64,000 nt of DNA from Paraburkholderia eburnea (GCF_002917095.1 NZ_PQGA01000012.1:1-64000), one strand, 5' to 3'. Numbered from the stretch's first letter, positions 25,547 to 34,040 are shown. The notes: generated from the sequence alone by a model not told the origin. A program made the numbers and translations.

Positions 25547-25762
25547 AAAAAACTGTCCTGTCCAGATTACAGATTAAGTAGCTTTCAGTGTGCGCGACGG
25601 CAAACGTCGCAAGCGATTCGCTCTATCCACGCGTGTGCACGGCATGGTTCATTGCGGGTCGGAAGGGTGTTTAAACCGGATCCGAAGCCATTCAAGTGCC
25701 ATCGAAGCGCTTGAGGCCCCCGCCTGATGCACCGCTTGAGACGGCTGCCGTCGGGTAACCGC

Positions 25763-27004
25763 TTATTTTAACTGACTTTTTGCGAATTCGGCTAGATTTC
25801 CGCCGAGATCGCCGGCTTGCGCGAGTTCTTGCGCCCACGCCTGCGCGCGCGCCTTGTAGGCGGGCAAATGGCGGGCAAATTCGCTCCAGTTCGCGCGGCC
25901 GTCGGGTGCCGTGTCGCCTTCGTGCGCCCAGTTGCCGTTCCAGGCGTGCCAGAACTGTTCGAGCGCGCGCCGGGGCGCCTCGCCGAGCGTGCGGGCGTAA
26001 TGATCGAGCGCGGCGTCGAGCTTGGGCAGATGGGCGTCGTCTCCTTGGGGGTAGATATGCCAGACGAACGGGCGCGCCGCCCATTGCGCCCGCACGAACG
26101 AATCCTCGCCGCGCACGAAGTTGAGGTCGCTGGCCCAGAGCAGTGCGTCGTAGCCGCGTTGTTCCGTGAAGGCGAGTCCGTGCGCGGTCAGCGCGCCGCG
26201 TTCGGCGCGCACGCTGGCGCCGAACGATTCCACGCCGAAAAAGCGTGCCAGCGCCCCGGAGATGCGGCCTTGCGGCACCAGCAGGACGATGGGCGTCGGG
26301 CTGTCGCGCCATTGCTCCAGCAATGCGTCCACGGCGGGATTCTCATAGGCGAACAGCGATATCACAGTGGCCTCGGGACCCGGCGGCGGGCCGCCCGTGA
26401 CGCTTTGCCACCATGCGGCGCGCGCCTGCGGCGACGCTTCGAACGCCGCGCGCGCCGCGTCGAGATCGCCTTCCTTCAACACGCCGCCCGTTCCCTTGCC
26501 CAGACCTGGGAAGAAGAAATGCTTGAGCAATTCATGGCGCGGGTGCGGCGAAGGGCGCAGATGGAAATCGGCCACCCAGTCCTCGGCGCTCAGATATTCG
26601 AGGTTGAACCACACCGGCTTGCGCTCGCGCTGCGCCATCGCGGCCACATAGACGGGCGGCAATTCGCAGGCGAAGGCTTCGATCACCACATCGGCGATCT
26701 GCAAGGTCTCGCCCGCGTGCGTGGGCTCGTGCCAGTGCTCGATCACGACGCCTTCGACGGTCTGCGTCGCCCGCTGCGGATCGAGCGCGGGACACAGCCG
26801 CTGGAAGGACAGCAGGTCGTCGACGAAGAGGCGCACTTCCCAGCCGTGCTCGTGCGCGAGCTGGCGCGCGAGACGCCAGCACACGCCGATGTCGCCGAAA
26901 TTGTCGATCACGGCGCAGAAAAGGTCGCAGGCGATGCGCGTCGATGACGGCGCGGCTTGTGTGTACGGTGGTGCGTCGGCGGGGCGGCTTGAGTCGTGGG
27001 GCAT
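25763..27004 (-). CDS. earP: EF-P arginine rhamnosyltransferase EarP (DUF2331)
   Basis: EarP transfers rhamnose from TDP-L-rhamnose to the arginine of EF-P with inversion, activating it. The 413-residue protein has the N-terminal signature CDLFCAVIDNFGDIGVCWRLARQLA, whose acidic residues are important in this family, and the C-terminal Rossmann part with DLNFVRGEDSFVRAQWA and FVWHIYPQGDDAHLPKLDA, the TDP-binding region. The ATG at 27004 was chosen; about 25 residues before the signature are Pro/Ser-rich and the true start could lie further in. The gene sits upstream of efp and divergent from uvrC. Confidence 0.93.
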   Translation of the reverse strand: MPHDSSRPADAPPYTQAAPSSTRIACDLFCAVIDNFGDIGVCWRLARQLAHEHGWEVRLFVDDLLSFQRLCPALDPQRATQTVEGVVIEHWHEPTHAGETLQIADVVIEAFACELPPVYVAAMAQRERKPVWFNLEYLSAEDWVADFHLRPSPHPRHELLKHFFFPGLGKGTGGVLKEGDLDAARAAFEASPQARAAWWQSVTGGPPPGPEATVISLFAYENPAVDALLEQWRDSPTPIVLLVPQGRISGALARFFGVESFGASVRAERGALTAHGLAFTEQRGYDALLWASDLNFVRGEDSFVRAQWAARPFVWHIYPQGDDAHLPKLDAALDHYARTLGEAPRRALEQFWHAWNGNWAHEGDTAPDGRANWSEFARHLPAYKARAQAWAQELAQAGDLGGNLAEFAKSQLK

Positions 27005-27229
27005 GATGGCGAGCGGACGCGATGAGCGAGGGGGGGGAACCGGTGGCGCGGACGGCAGGATCGCCGGTGTGCCTGCCGGCACGGCAGGCAAGCGGGTTCG
27101 GGGCCGCACGGAATGATCTAAACTTGCGATTCTAAGACACCCGCATGACGGCGTCGCGAAGGCGGCACGGCTTGCCGCATCACGCAAACGCGAACGCAAA
27201 TTCAACGCAAACCCGACGCCCCCCACTGG

Positions 27230-29434
27230 ATGACCGCTTCGACCGAACCCGACGTTTTCGACCCGAAAGAGGTGCTGGCGCAACTGCCGCATCTGCCCGG
27301 CGTCTATCGCTATTACGACGCGCAGAATGCGGTGCTCTACGTGGGCAAGGCGCGCGACCTGAAGAAGCGGGTTTCGAGCTACTTTACGAAGACGCAGCTT
27401 TCGCCGCGCATCGCCATGATGGTCACGCGCATCGCGCGCATCGAAACCACGGTCACGCGCTCGGAAGCCGAGGCGCTGCTGCTCGAAAACAACCTCATCA
27501 AGGCGCTCGCGCCGCGCTACAACATCCTCTTTCGCGACGACAAGTCTTATCCGTTCCTCAAGCTCACGGGCCACAAGTTCCCGCGCATGGCGTATTACCG
27601 GGGGGCGGTCGATCGCAACAACCAGTATTTCGGCCCGTTCCCGAGCGCTTACGCCGTGCGCGAAAGCATCCAGATCCTGCAGCGCGTGTTCCAGTTGCGC
27701 ACCTGCGAGGATTCGGTGTTCAACAACCGCACGCGACCTTGCCTGCTGCATCAGATCGCGCGCTGCACGGCGCCGTGCGTGGGGGCGATCAGCCAGGAGG
27801 ACTACGCGCGCGACGTGAGCAACGCGTCGCGCTTCCTGCTTGGCCGCCAGGGCGAGGTGATGAAGGAGCTGGAAACCAAGATGCACGCCTTCGCCGCCGA
27901 ACTGAAGTTCGAGCAGGCCGCGGCGGTGCGCAACCAGATGAGTTCGCTCTCGACCGTGCTGCATCAGCAGGCGATCGAAACCGGCAGCGAGAGCGACGTC
28001 GATATCCTCGCGGTGGTGGCGCTGGGCGGGCGTGTCTGCGTGAATCTCGCGATGGTGCGCGGCGGGCGGCATCTGGGCGACAAGGCCTACTTCCCCGCGC
28101 ATGTCGAGCGTGCGTTGACGGACGACGAGGGCGGCGTGGCCGAGGAAATCGCCGACGAAACGGTGGTTGCGGCGGCAGCGCTCAAGTCGTTGCCGTCGCT
28201 TGCGCGCAAGGCGCTGGTGGAGAGCGCCGCGGCGCATGCGCAGGAGGCCGATGAGGCTGACGCGCTTGACGACGCTGAAGCGCCCGATCCGCTCGCCATC
28301 GCTGCGGATCTCGACGATGAAGCGGGCGAGGAGGGCGACGCGTCCGCCCCTAAACCGTCCACGCGCCGCGCGCGCGCGGGCGGCATCGAATCCGAAGTGC
28401 TCGACGCCTTCATTGCGCAGCACTACTTCGGCAATCGCGTGCCGCCGGTGCTGGTGGTGAGCCACCCGCCCGCGAACCGCGAACTCGTCGATGTGCTGTC
28501 GGAGCAGGCCGGCCACAAGGTCGCGCTGGTGCGCCAGCCGCAGGGCCAAAAGCGCGCATGGCTCGCGATGGCCGAGCAGAACGCGCGGCTCGCGCTGGCG
28601 CGGCTGCTGTCGGAACAAGGCTCGCAACAGGCGCGCACGCGCACGCTTGCGCAACTGCTCGGGCTTGAACTCGACGATCTCGCGCACCTGCGCATCGAGT
28701 GTTTCGACATCAGCCACACGATGGGCGAGGCGACTCAGGCGTCGTGCGTGATTTATCACCATCACAAGATGCAGTCGAGCGAATACCGGCGCTACAACAT
28801 CACCGGCATCACGGGCGGCGACGATTACGCCGCCATGCGCCAGGTGCTCACGCGCCGCTACGAGAAAATGGTCGCCCAGTCGGCGCGCAACGAAAACGAC
28901 GCGGCGCAGACGCTGCAGGCCGAAGCCACCGATCCCGCCGATCCGGGCGTTTCGCCCGACGGCGCCGAGCCGGTCGCGGCGGGCAGCACGTTGCCCAATA
29001 TCGTGCTGATCGACGGCGGTAAAGGGCAGGTCGAGATCGCGCGCCAGGTCTTTGACGAACTCGGACTCGACCCTGCGATGCTGGTGGGCGTGGCGAAGGG
29101 CGAGGGACGCAAGGTCGGCCTCGAAACGCTCGTGTTCGCCGACGGCCGCGCGCCGCTCGAACTCGGCAAGGAGAGCGCGGCGCTGATGCTGGTCGCGCAG
29201 ATCCGCGACGAGGCGCACCGTTTCGCGATCACGGGTATGCGGGCCAAGCGCGGCAAGACGCGGCAGACTTCGCGGCTCGAAGAGCTTGAAGGCGTGGGCG
29301 CGAAGCGGCGCCAACGCCTGCTTGCGCGCTTCGGCGGCCTGCGCGGCGTGATGGCCGCGAGCGTCGAGGATCTGGCGAGCGTCGAAGGCATTTCACGCGC
29401 GCTCGCCGAGCAGATCTACCAGCAATTGCATTGA
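27230..29434 (+). CDS. uvrC: Excinuclease ABC subunit C
   Basis: UvrC makes both cuts in nucleotide excision repair. The GIY-YIG endonuclease domain is at the N-terminus (GVYRYYDAQNAVLYVGKARDLKKRV), a UVR domain follows (AAELKFEQAAAVRNQMSSL), then the RNase H-like 3' half with ECFDISHTMGEATQAS, and helix-hairpin-helix motifs at the end (VGAKRRQRLLARFGGLRGV). At 734 residues it is about 120 longer than E. coli UvrC; the extra residues are acidic Ala-rich segments at about 328-385 and 550-585. No ribosome binding site precedes the ATG. Confidence 0.95.
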   Translation: MTASTEPDVFDPKEVLAQLPHLPGVYRYYDAQNAVLYVGKARDLKKRVSSYFTKTQLSPRIAMMVTRIARIETTVTRSEAEALLLENNLIKALAPRYNILFRDDKSYPFLKLTGHKFPRMAYYRGAVDRNNQYFGPFPSAYAVRESIQILQRVFQLRTCEDSVFNNRTRPCLLHQIARCTAPCVGAISQEDYARDVSNASRFLLGRQGEVMKELETKMHAFAAELKFEQAAAVRNQMSSLSTVLHQQAIETGSESDVDILAVVALGGRVCVNLAMVRGGRHLGDKAYFPAHVERALTDDEGGVAEEIADETVVAAAALKSLPSLARKALVESAAAHAQEADEADALDDAEAPDPLAIAADLDDEAGEEGDASAPKPSTRRARAGGIESEVLDAFIAQHYFGNRVPPVLVVSHPPANRELVDVLSEQAGHKVALVRQPQGQKRAWLAMAEQNARLALARLLSEQGSQQARTRTLAQLLGLELDDLAHLRIECFDISHTMGEATQASCVIYHHHKMQSSEYRRYNITGITGGDDYAAMRQVLTRRYEKMVAQSARNENDAAQTLQAEATDPADPGVSPDGAEPVAAGSTLPNIVLIDGGKGQVEIARQVFDELGLDPAMLVGVAKGEGRKVGLETLVFADGRAPLELGKESAALMLVAQIRDEAHRFAITGMRAKRGKTRQTSRLEELEGVGAKRRQRLLARFGGLRGVMAASVEDLASVEGISRALAEQIYQQLH

Positions 29435-29559
29435 TCCGTTTGCATCCCGTGCCTGCCGCCAGACGTTTGCCGCCTTACGTTTGCTTGTGGCAGGTGCAGC
29501 GACGCGGCACAATTGCATCTCCCATAATTGCAATTTCCCCTGACGGACTGCGCCACCCG

Positions 29560-30150
29560 ATGCCGTTCAATATCCCGATTCTCCTGACGTGGCTGCGGAT
29601 CGTGCTGATTCCGCTCGTGGTTGGCGTGTTCTATTTGCCGCAGACAATGCTCAGCCCGATGCAGCAAAACACCTCGGCGATGCTGATCTTCGTGCTGGCG
29701 GCGCTCACCGACTGGTTTGACGGCTTTCTCGCGCGCAAGTGGAATCAGACCTCGTCGTTTGGCGCGTTCCTCGATCCGGTCGCCGACAAGCTCATGGTCA
29801 CCGCCGCTTTGCTCGTGCTCGTGCACCTGCAGCGGCTCGACGCCGTGATCGCGCTGGTGATCGTGGGTCGCGAGATCGCGATCTCGGCGCTGCGCGAATG
29901 GATGGCGCAGATCGGCGCCTCGAAGAGCGTGGCGGTGAACCAGCTCGGCAAGTTCAAGACCGCGTGCCAGATGGTGGCGATTCCGATGCTGCTGTTCTAC
30001 GCGCCGCTGACGATCGGCGGGACGACGCTGTTCGATTCGCGCGTGTGGGGCACATGGCTGATCTACGTGGCGGCCGTGCTGACGATCTGGTCGATGCTCT
30101 ACTACATGAAGCTCGCGTGGCCGCAGATTCGCGAGCGAGGCAGCCTGTAA
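29560..30150 (+). CDS. pgsA: CDP-diacylglycerol-glycerol-3-phosphate 3-phosphatidyltransferase
   Basis: PgsA makes phosphatidylglycerol phosphate, the precursor of phosphatidylglycerol and cardiolipin, in the inner membrane. The 196-residue protein has the CDP-alcohol phosphotransferase motif (residues about 50-73) with DWFDGFLAR and GAFLDPVADK, and several membrane helices. The ATG at 29560 starts MPFNIPILLTWLRI, the conserved N-terminus. It follows uvrC by 125 bases and precedes the tRNA operon; uvrC-pgsA-tRNA-Gly-tRNA-Cys is the order also seen in E. coli. Confidence 0.95.
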   Translation: MPFNIPILLTWLRIVLIPLVVGVFYLPQTMLSPMQQNTSAMLIFVLAALTDWFDGFLARKWNQTSSFGAFLDPVADKLMVTAALLVLVHLQRLDAVIALVIVGREIAISALREWMAQIGASKSVAVNQLGKFKTACQMVAIPMLLFYAPLTIGGTTLFDSRVWGTWLIYVAAVLTIWSMLYYMKLAWPQIRERGSL

Positions 30151-30171
30151 GAGCCCGTAAGCGATCTTGGC

Positions 30172-30229
30172 CGGGGGCTTTCCTGCCCGTTGCATGGAAG
30201 CCCTCGCGAAGCCCCCGCGAATCTTTTTT
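30172..30229 (+). terminator. Candidate terminator after pgsA
   Basis: A 9-bp stem (30172-30180 with 30209-30217) closes a 28-base loop and is followed a few bases later by T6 (30224-30229). The large loop makes this less certain. Confidence 0.45.
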
Positions 30230-30250
30230 CAAAAAGTTCTCACGAAGGGG

Positions 30251-30279
30251 TTGACACGATTCAGCGGCTTATACATAAT
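30251..30279 (+). promoter_or_regulatory. Strong sigma70 promoter of the tRNA operon
   Basis: A perfect TTGACA (30251-30256), a 17-base spacer and CATAAT (30274-30279, 5 of 6) precede the first tRNA by 94 bases, as expected for stable RNA transcription. Confidence 0.85.
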
Positions 30280-30373
30280 CTCACTTCTCCGCTGCACGAC
30301 AAGCAGCAAACGAAGCAGATGCGGTGGAGATGGCCGAAGATAAGTGGCAAATCAACGGTGATGCAGTAAATAT

Positions 30374-30449
30374 GCGGGAGTAGCTCAGTTGGTAGAGCGC
30401 AACCTTGCCAAGGTTGAGGTCGCGAGTTCGAGCCTCGTCTCCCGCTCCA
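30374..30449 (+). tRNA. tRNA-Gly (GCC), first copy
   Basis: The 76-base cloverleaf has acceptor GCGGGAG/CTCCCGC, anticodon loop TTGCCAA (anticodon GCC), TTCGAGC in the T arm, and an encoded CCA. It is identical to the copy at 30519. Confidence 0.97.
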
Positions 30450-30518
30450 AATTAAGGTGCGGCGTTTTGTAGAAATACGAAACGAAGTGCCAGGCGGTTA
30501 AGCAGTACGGTAGGTTAT

Positions 30519-30594
30519 GCGGGAGTAGCTCAGTTGGTAGAGCGCAACCTTGCCAAGGTTGAGGTCGCGAGTTCGAGCCTCGTCTCCCGCTCCA
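30519..30594 (+). tRNA. tRNA-Gly (GCC), second copy
   Basis: All 76 bases are identical to the copy at 30374-30449, with a 69-base spacer between them. Anticodon GCC; CCA encoded. Confidence 0.97.
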
Positions 30595-30667
30595 ATTCGA
30601 AAGGGGAAGCAGCGCTTCCCCTTTTGTTTGGCGAGCCGAAAGGCCTTCGCACAAACAGTCCGCTTTT

Positions 30668-30741
30668 GGCGCGATAGCAAAGCGGTTATGCAGCGGCCTG
30701 CAAAGCCGTTTAGGCCGGTTCGACTCCGGCTCGCGCCTCCA
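30668..30741 (+). tRNA. tRNA-Cys (GCA)
   Basis: The 74-base cloverleaf has acceptor GGCGCGA/TCGCGCC, anticodon loop CTGCAAA (anticodon GCA), T loop GTTCGACTC and encoded CCA. It ends the tRNA operon. Confidence 0.96.
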
Positions 30742-30750
30742 GGCAAGACG

Positions 30751-30783
30751 AGAAAAGCCACCTTCGGGTGGCTTTTCTTTTTT
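30751..30783 (+). terminator. Terminator of the tRNA operon
   Basis: A perfect 12-bp stem (30751-30762 with 30767-30778) with a UUCG tetraloop is followed by a T-run. Confidence 0.92.
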
Positions 30784-30872
30784 CTGCGCTGGATTCGCCA
30801 TCACGGCTCGCATGTTCCCCATGCGGTGCGTGCAGGCACAATACCCGGAATATTCTCTTCCGGATTCTCCTC

Positions 30873-31145
30873 ATGCCCATCGAACTTACCGAAGACGAAC
30901 GCGCGGCCGCGATCGCGTCGATCCAGCGCTACTTCGAAGCGAACATGGAAGAGCCGATCGGCAACATTGCCGCAGGCGGCCTGCTGGCCTTTTTTCTCGA
31001 AGAGATCGGGCCCGCTGTCTACAATCGCGCGATCGCCGAGGCGCAGGAGCGCATGCAGGCCCGCATCGTCGAGCTCGATATCGATCTGCACGAAGAGCCG
31101 TTTCAGTACTGGCGCAAGTTCGAAGCGCCGCGCCGCCGCAAGTGA
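30873..31145 (+). CDS. DUF2164 family protein
   Basis: The 90-residue protein begins MPIELTEDERAAAIASIQRYF and contains NIAAGGLLAFFLEEIGPAVYNRAIAEAQERMQARI, the characteristic DUF2164 sequence found in many proteobacteria as a stand-alone small protein. It is predicted cytosolic and mostly helical; no function is established. The nearest upstream element is the tRNA-operon terminator, and TATTCT at 30851 is a possible -10. An acetyltransferase gene follows 94 bases later. Confidence 0.85.
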   Translation: MPIELTEDERAAAIASIQRYFEANMEEPIGNIAAGGLLAFFLEEIGPAVYNRAIAEAQERMQARIVELDIDLHEEPFQYWRKFEAPRRRK

Positions 31146-31239
31146 TGCCGCAGATCGCGCTTCGAGCGCTCGCGCGGTTTGTGAGCCGCGCACGCTGCGA
31201 GGCATAATCAGCCTTTCAGCAAGCTTCGATGGACATCCC

Positions 31240-31761
31240 ATGACTGCGCCGTTTCCCGCCGTGCCTTCTGCCACTTCATCCGCGTCGCCTGAGTTGCCGA
31301 CTGCGCAACTCGACTGGCAGTGGAGCGCTTTCGACGCCCTCGATGCCCGCGATGTCTACGCCATGCTCGAACTGCGTTCGGCGGTATTCGTCGTCGAGCA
31401 GAACTGCGTGTATGGCGATATCGACGGACTCGACGCTGATGCATGGCATCTGTTCGCCTGGGGCGAACGTGACGGCGTGCGCAAGCTGGCGGGTTATCTG
31501 CGCGTGCTGCTGCCCGACGCGAACGACGCCGACGTGCGGATCGGCCGCGTGGTGACGTCGCCGGATTTTCGCGGCATCAAGCTCGGCAACGGCCTGCTCG
31601 AACACGCGATCGGACATATCGCGCAGCAGTGGCCCGGCGTGCCGATGCGGCTGCATGCCCAGGCGCATCTGCAGAAGTTCTACGGTGCGTTCGGTTTCAC
31701 GCCGGTTTCAGACATTCACGACGAAGACGGCATTGCGCACGTCTGGATGCGTTCAGCGTAA
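31240..31761 (+). CDS. GNAT-family acetyltransferase, ElaA type
   Basis: The 173-residue protein has the GNAT acetyl-CoA binding part VRIGRVVTSPDFRGIKLGNGLL (about 99-120) and the ElaA-specific start with LELRSAVFVVEQNCVYGDIDGLD, followed by HAQAHLQKFYGAFGF at the C-terminal end. ElaA homologues occur as single genes; the substrate is unknown. The first 25 residues are an Ala/Pro/Ser-rich extension. The gene runs toward the minus-strand ctaG and stops 7 bases before its end, with no room for a terminator hairpin. Confidence 0.85.
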   Translation: MTAPFPAVPSATSSASPELPTAQLDWQWSAFDALDARDVYAMLELRSAVFVVEQNCVYGDIDGLDADAWHLFAWGERDGVRKLAGYLRVLLPDANDADVRIGRVVTSPDFRGIKLGNGLLEHAIGHIAQQWPGVPMRLHAQAHLQKFYGAFGFTPVSDIHDEDGIAHVWMRSA

Positions 31762-31768
31762 AGGCAGC

Positions 31769-32638
31769 CTAGCCGTGCTGCGCGGCCTCTGACGCGCTAC
31801 CTGGCGCACGTACGCGCGGCACAGGCTTGAGGCGTTCGCGCGCCGACAGCCGCATCCAGTGACGCAGAGCGATCAGCGCGCCGATCACGCTCATCATCGA
31901 TCCCGGAATCCACAACAGCAGGCCGCCGATCTGCTGGTCGCGCATCGGCGAGAGCCAGGTGAACGCGCGGCCGCAGATCGAATAGACGGGATAGAGCTCG
32001 CGCGGCGTGAAGAAAATGAACGCGCCCAGGATGATCTGCGGCGGGATCGCCGCGATCACCACCAGCACGCGCTTGCCGGGCGCGAGGCGCGCGGGCGGCG
32101 CGGGCCGCGGGTCGAGCACGAGCCACCAGAACAGCAGCCCGTCGATCACCATGCTCCAGTTCATGACGCGGTAGAGGCGCCAGTCGAGCATCGCGATAAA
32201 GTGAATCGGCGAGAGCAGCCAGAAGTAGATCAGCCCCACGAAGAGCGTCACCGCGACGACCGGATGCATGACGATGTCGAGCGCGATGCGTACTGGCCGC
32301 GCGGCCAGCGCAGGCCGCACGAAACGCTGCCGCCACGCGAACGGGATGCCCGCGCGCAGCGCCGCGCCCGGGTAGGCCAGCGCGATGAAGAACGGGCCGA
32401 GATGATGGAGCACGAGATGCTGCGCGCGGTGCATGAAGAACTCGTGCTCGAAGAAGTAGTCGAGCCGTGTGTGCAGCGCAACGTACAGCGCGCCGAGGCC
32501 GAACCAGAACGAAATCTGCCGCGCGAGCGAGACGCGCGCATGACGCTTGCCGCGCGCAAACAGGACCGCCGCCACGGCGATGGCGATAACGACCGTCGGC
32601 GACGGTTCCCAGGGATCGAGCCAGTAGAGCGGGTTCAT
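31769..32638 (-). CDS. ctaG: Cytochrome c oxidase assembly protein CtaG (caa3 type)
   Basis: The 289-residue integral membrane protein has about seven hydrophobic segments and the family motifs FEHEFFMHRAQHLVLHHLGPFF and HFIAMLDWRLYRVMNWSMVIDG, both of which contain the conserved His residues of caa3_CtaG proteins, thought to help copper insertion into cytochrome oxidase. It is the last gene of a minus-strand operon with SCO and PCu(A)C. Its start codon lies in the first unit of a 25-bp tandem repeat, so two identical ATGAACCC contexts precede the true start (see repeat entry). Confidence 0.88.
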   Translation of the reverse strand: MNPLYWLDPWEPSPTVVIAIAVAAVLFARGKRHARVSLARQISFWFGLGALYVALHTRLDYFFEHEFFMHRAQHLVLHHLGPFFIALAYPGAALRAGIPFAWRQRFVRPALAARPVRIALDIVMHPVVAVTLFVGLIYFWLLSPIHFIAMLDWRLYRVMNWSMVIDGLLFWWLVLDPRPAPPARLAPGKRVLVVIAAIPPQIILGAFIFFTPRELYPVYSICGRAFTWLSPMRDQQIGGLLLWIPGSMMSVIGALIALRHWMRLSARERLKPVPRVRAPGSASEAAQHG

Positions 32639-32699
32639 CGCGGGCTTAGGGCATCGGGTTCATCGCGGACTTAGGGAATCGGGTTCATCGCGGGCCTTG
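32631..32699 (-). repeat. 25-bp tandem repeat over the ctaG start codon, forming two minicistrons
   Basis: Units at 32631-32655, 32656-32680 and a partial 32681-32699 differ at few bases. Each carries CAT, so the minus strand reads three ATGAACCC starts: the ctaG ATG (32638) and two upstream frames that each code for five residues and stop at TAA, MNPMP (32663-32646) and MNPIP (32688-32671). No good Shine-Dalgarno site precedes any of the three. Confidence 0.9.
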
Positions 32700-32710
32700 C
32701 GTCATGACCA

Positions 32711-33160
32711 TTACTGCTGCGACGGCGGCTTTACCGCGAACGGTGTGTCGAGCGTCGTGCCGTCCGAGAACTTCAGCTTCATGTGCACGGTGTCGCCTGG
32801 CGCGACCTTGTGCTTCGCGTGCTCCAGCATCAGGTGATAGCCGCCCGGCGCGATTGCCAAGGTGCCGTGCGCGGGCACCGTCGCCTGGTGCACCATCACC
32901 ATCTGCTGCGTCGAGCCGTTCGAGACGGTCTGATGCAGCATCACCATGGCGTAGTCGTCGCTGGAGATATCGACGAGATCGACGCTCTGCTCGCCATCGT
33001 TCCTGAGCGTGACGTAGCCCGCAGCGGGCAGGTCGTTCGGCAGCCAGCGCACCCACGCATTTTGAGCACTGAGCGCCGCGCCCGCGGCTTGCGCCGCCGG
33101 GGCCAGGGCCGCGATCGTGCAGGCGAGGGCGGCAGTGAGGGACTTGAGTTTCATCGTCAT
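32711..33160 (-). CDS. Periplasmic copper chaperone PCu(A)C
   Basis: The 149-residue protein has a signal peptide (cleavage near AQAAG, about residue 26) and the PCu(A)C/DUF461 domain: NDLPAAGYVTLRN, the Met/His site MVMLHQ and the later GGYHLMLEHAKH, which together bind Cu(I) by the H-M-M-H pattern. Such proteins pass copper to the CuA or CuB centre of cytochrome oxidase together with SCO. AGGA precedes the ATG. It lies between the SCO gene (24 bases upstream) and ctaG. Confidence 0.93.
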   Translation of the reverse strand: MTMKLKSLTAALACTIAALAPAAQAAGAALSAQNAWVRWLPNDLPAAGYVTLRNDGEQSVDLVDISSDDYAMVMLHQTVSNGSTQQMVMVHQATVPAHGTLAIAPGGYHLMLEHAKHKVAPGDTVHMKLKFSDGTTLDTPFAVKPPSQQ

Positions 33161-33184
33161 GGCGATTCCTGTGGCGGGGGCGGC

Positions 33185-33838
33185 TCAGACTGGCGCGTCG
33201 ATTGCGTCGATTGCATCGATCACGCGGCGCACGTCATGCGCAATGGCGTCCGGCGTATCTTTGTCGGTGGCGAGCAGGCGCGCGCGGCCTTGCGCGTCGA
33301 ACACGTAGACCGCCGAGCTATGCGTGACTTCGTAGCTGCCGTCGGAATCGCGCTTCTCCATCTGGTAGGCCACGCGATAGCGCTTCGCGAGCGATTCGAC
33401 CTGCGCGTCGCTACCGGTCAAACCTACCGCGTGCTGCGCATCGAACGCGTCCACGTAGGCATGCAGCGCCTGCGGCGTGTCGCGCGCCGGATCGACGCTG
33501 ATGAAAAGAATGCGTACGCGCTGCGCATCGGGGCCGAGTTTTGCTAGCACCTGCATCAGACGCGCCATGGTTTCCGGACAGACATCCGGGCAATGCGTGT
33601 AGCCGAAATACACGAGCGTCGTCTTGCCGCGCAGATCCGTGGCGCTCATGGGCTGGCCGTTATCGGCGGTCAGCGCGAAATCGAGATCGGGCAGGTGGCC
33701 GCTGACGTCGGTGAGCTGCCAGGGCGTGGTCGGCTGCGAACATGCGCCCAACAGCGCCGTGCCTGCAATCGCCGAAAGCAGCGCCGTGTTCACGGCCGTC
33801 TGACGGATCAGACGGGCTAGGCGCCTGGCGGCCAACAC
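33185..33838 (-). CDS. SCO1/SenC family copper-binding lipoprotein
   Basis: The 217-residue protein has the thioredoxin-like SCO fold: YFGYTHCPDVCPET with the copper-binding CxxxC, FISVDPARDTP, and a later His in YEVTHSSAVYVFD. SCO proteins deliver copper to the CuA site of cytochrome oxidase. A lipobox LLGAC sits near residue 34, so it is likely a lipoprotein of the membrane. The GTG at 33838 was chosen to keep the Arg-rich signal start; the frame stays open upstream, so the start is uncertain. It heads the SCO-PCu(A)C-CtaG operon. Confidence 0.88.
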   Translation of the reverse strand: MLAARRLARLIRQTAVNTALLSAIAGTALLGACSQPTTPWQLTDVSGHLPDLDFALTADNGQPMSATDLRGKTTLVYFGYTHCPDVCPETMARLMQVLAKLGPDAQRVRILFISVDPARDTPQALHAYVDAFDAQHAVGLTGSDAQVESLAKRYRVAYQMEKRDSDGSYEVTHSSAVYVFDAQGRARLLATDKDTPDAIAHDVRRVIDAIDAIDAPV

Positions 33839-34013
33839 GTCGGCGAAGATGGAAAACAAGGCTGTCTCAGCGGCTCGATGGAGGTTTGATGCAGCACGGC
33901 TGGCTGCGGCATGTCGATGGACTGTAGCAAAATTGAAGGTTCGCGGTCGCCGGCCGGCTGTTATGGCCGGGTTTAGAGACGTGCCCGGGCGCGGGGGAGA
34001 CCCGCAGACGCAT

Positions 34014-34040
34014 CGATGCCAATCCGAAGCATTGGCATCG
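34014..34040. repeat. Perfect inverted repeat between the SCO gene and otsB
   Basis: CGATGCCAAT, a 7-base loop (CCGAAGC) and ATTGGCATCG form a perfect 10-bp dyad in the divergent gap (33839-34212). It may be an operator or RNA hairpin; no T-run follows. The remainder of the gap shows no gene. Confidence 0.75.

Noticed and set aside
27005..29314. Upstream extension of the EarP reading frame to 1183 codons
   Set aside because: The extension is antisense to uvrC and lacks any motif; EarP begins near 27004.
30374..30741. Minus-strand open frames across the tRNA-Gly and tRNA-Cys genes (30385-30822)
   Set aside because: They are antisense to tRNAs, a common false gene call at such loci.
32248..32559. 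Ser/Arg-rich frame antisense-like within ctaG
   Set aside because: It is an alternate frame of ctaG with extreme Ser/Arg content and no start signal.
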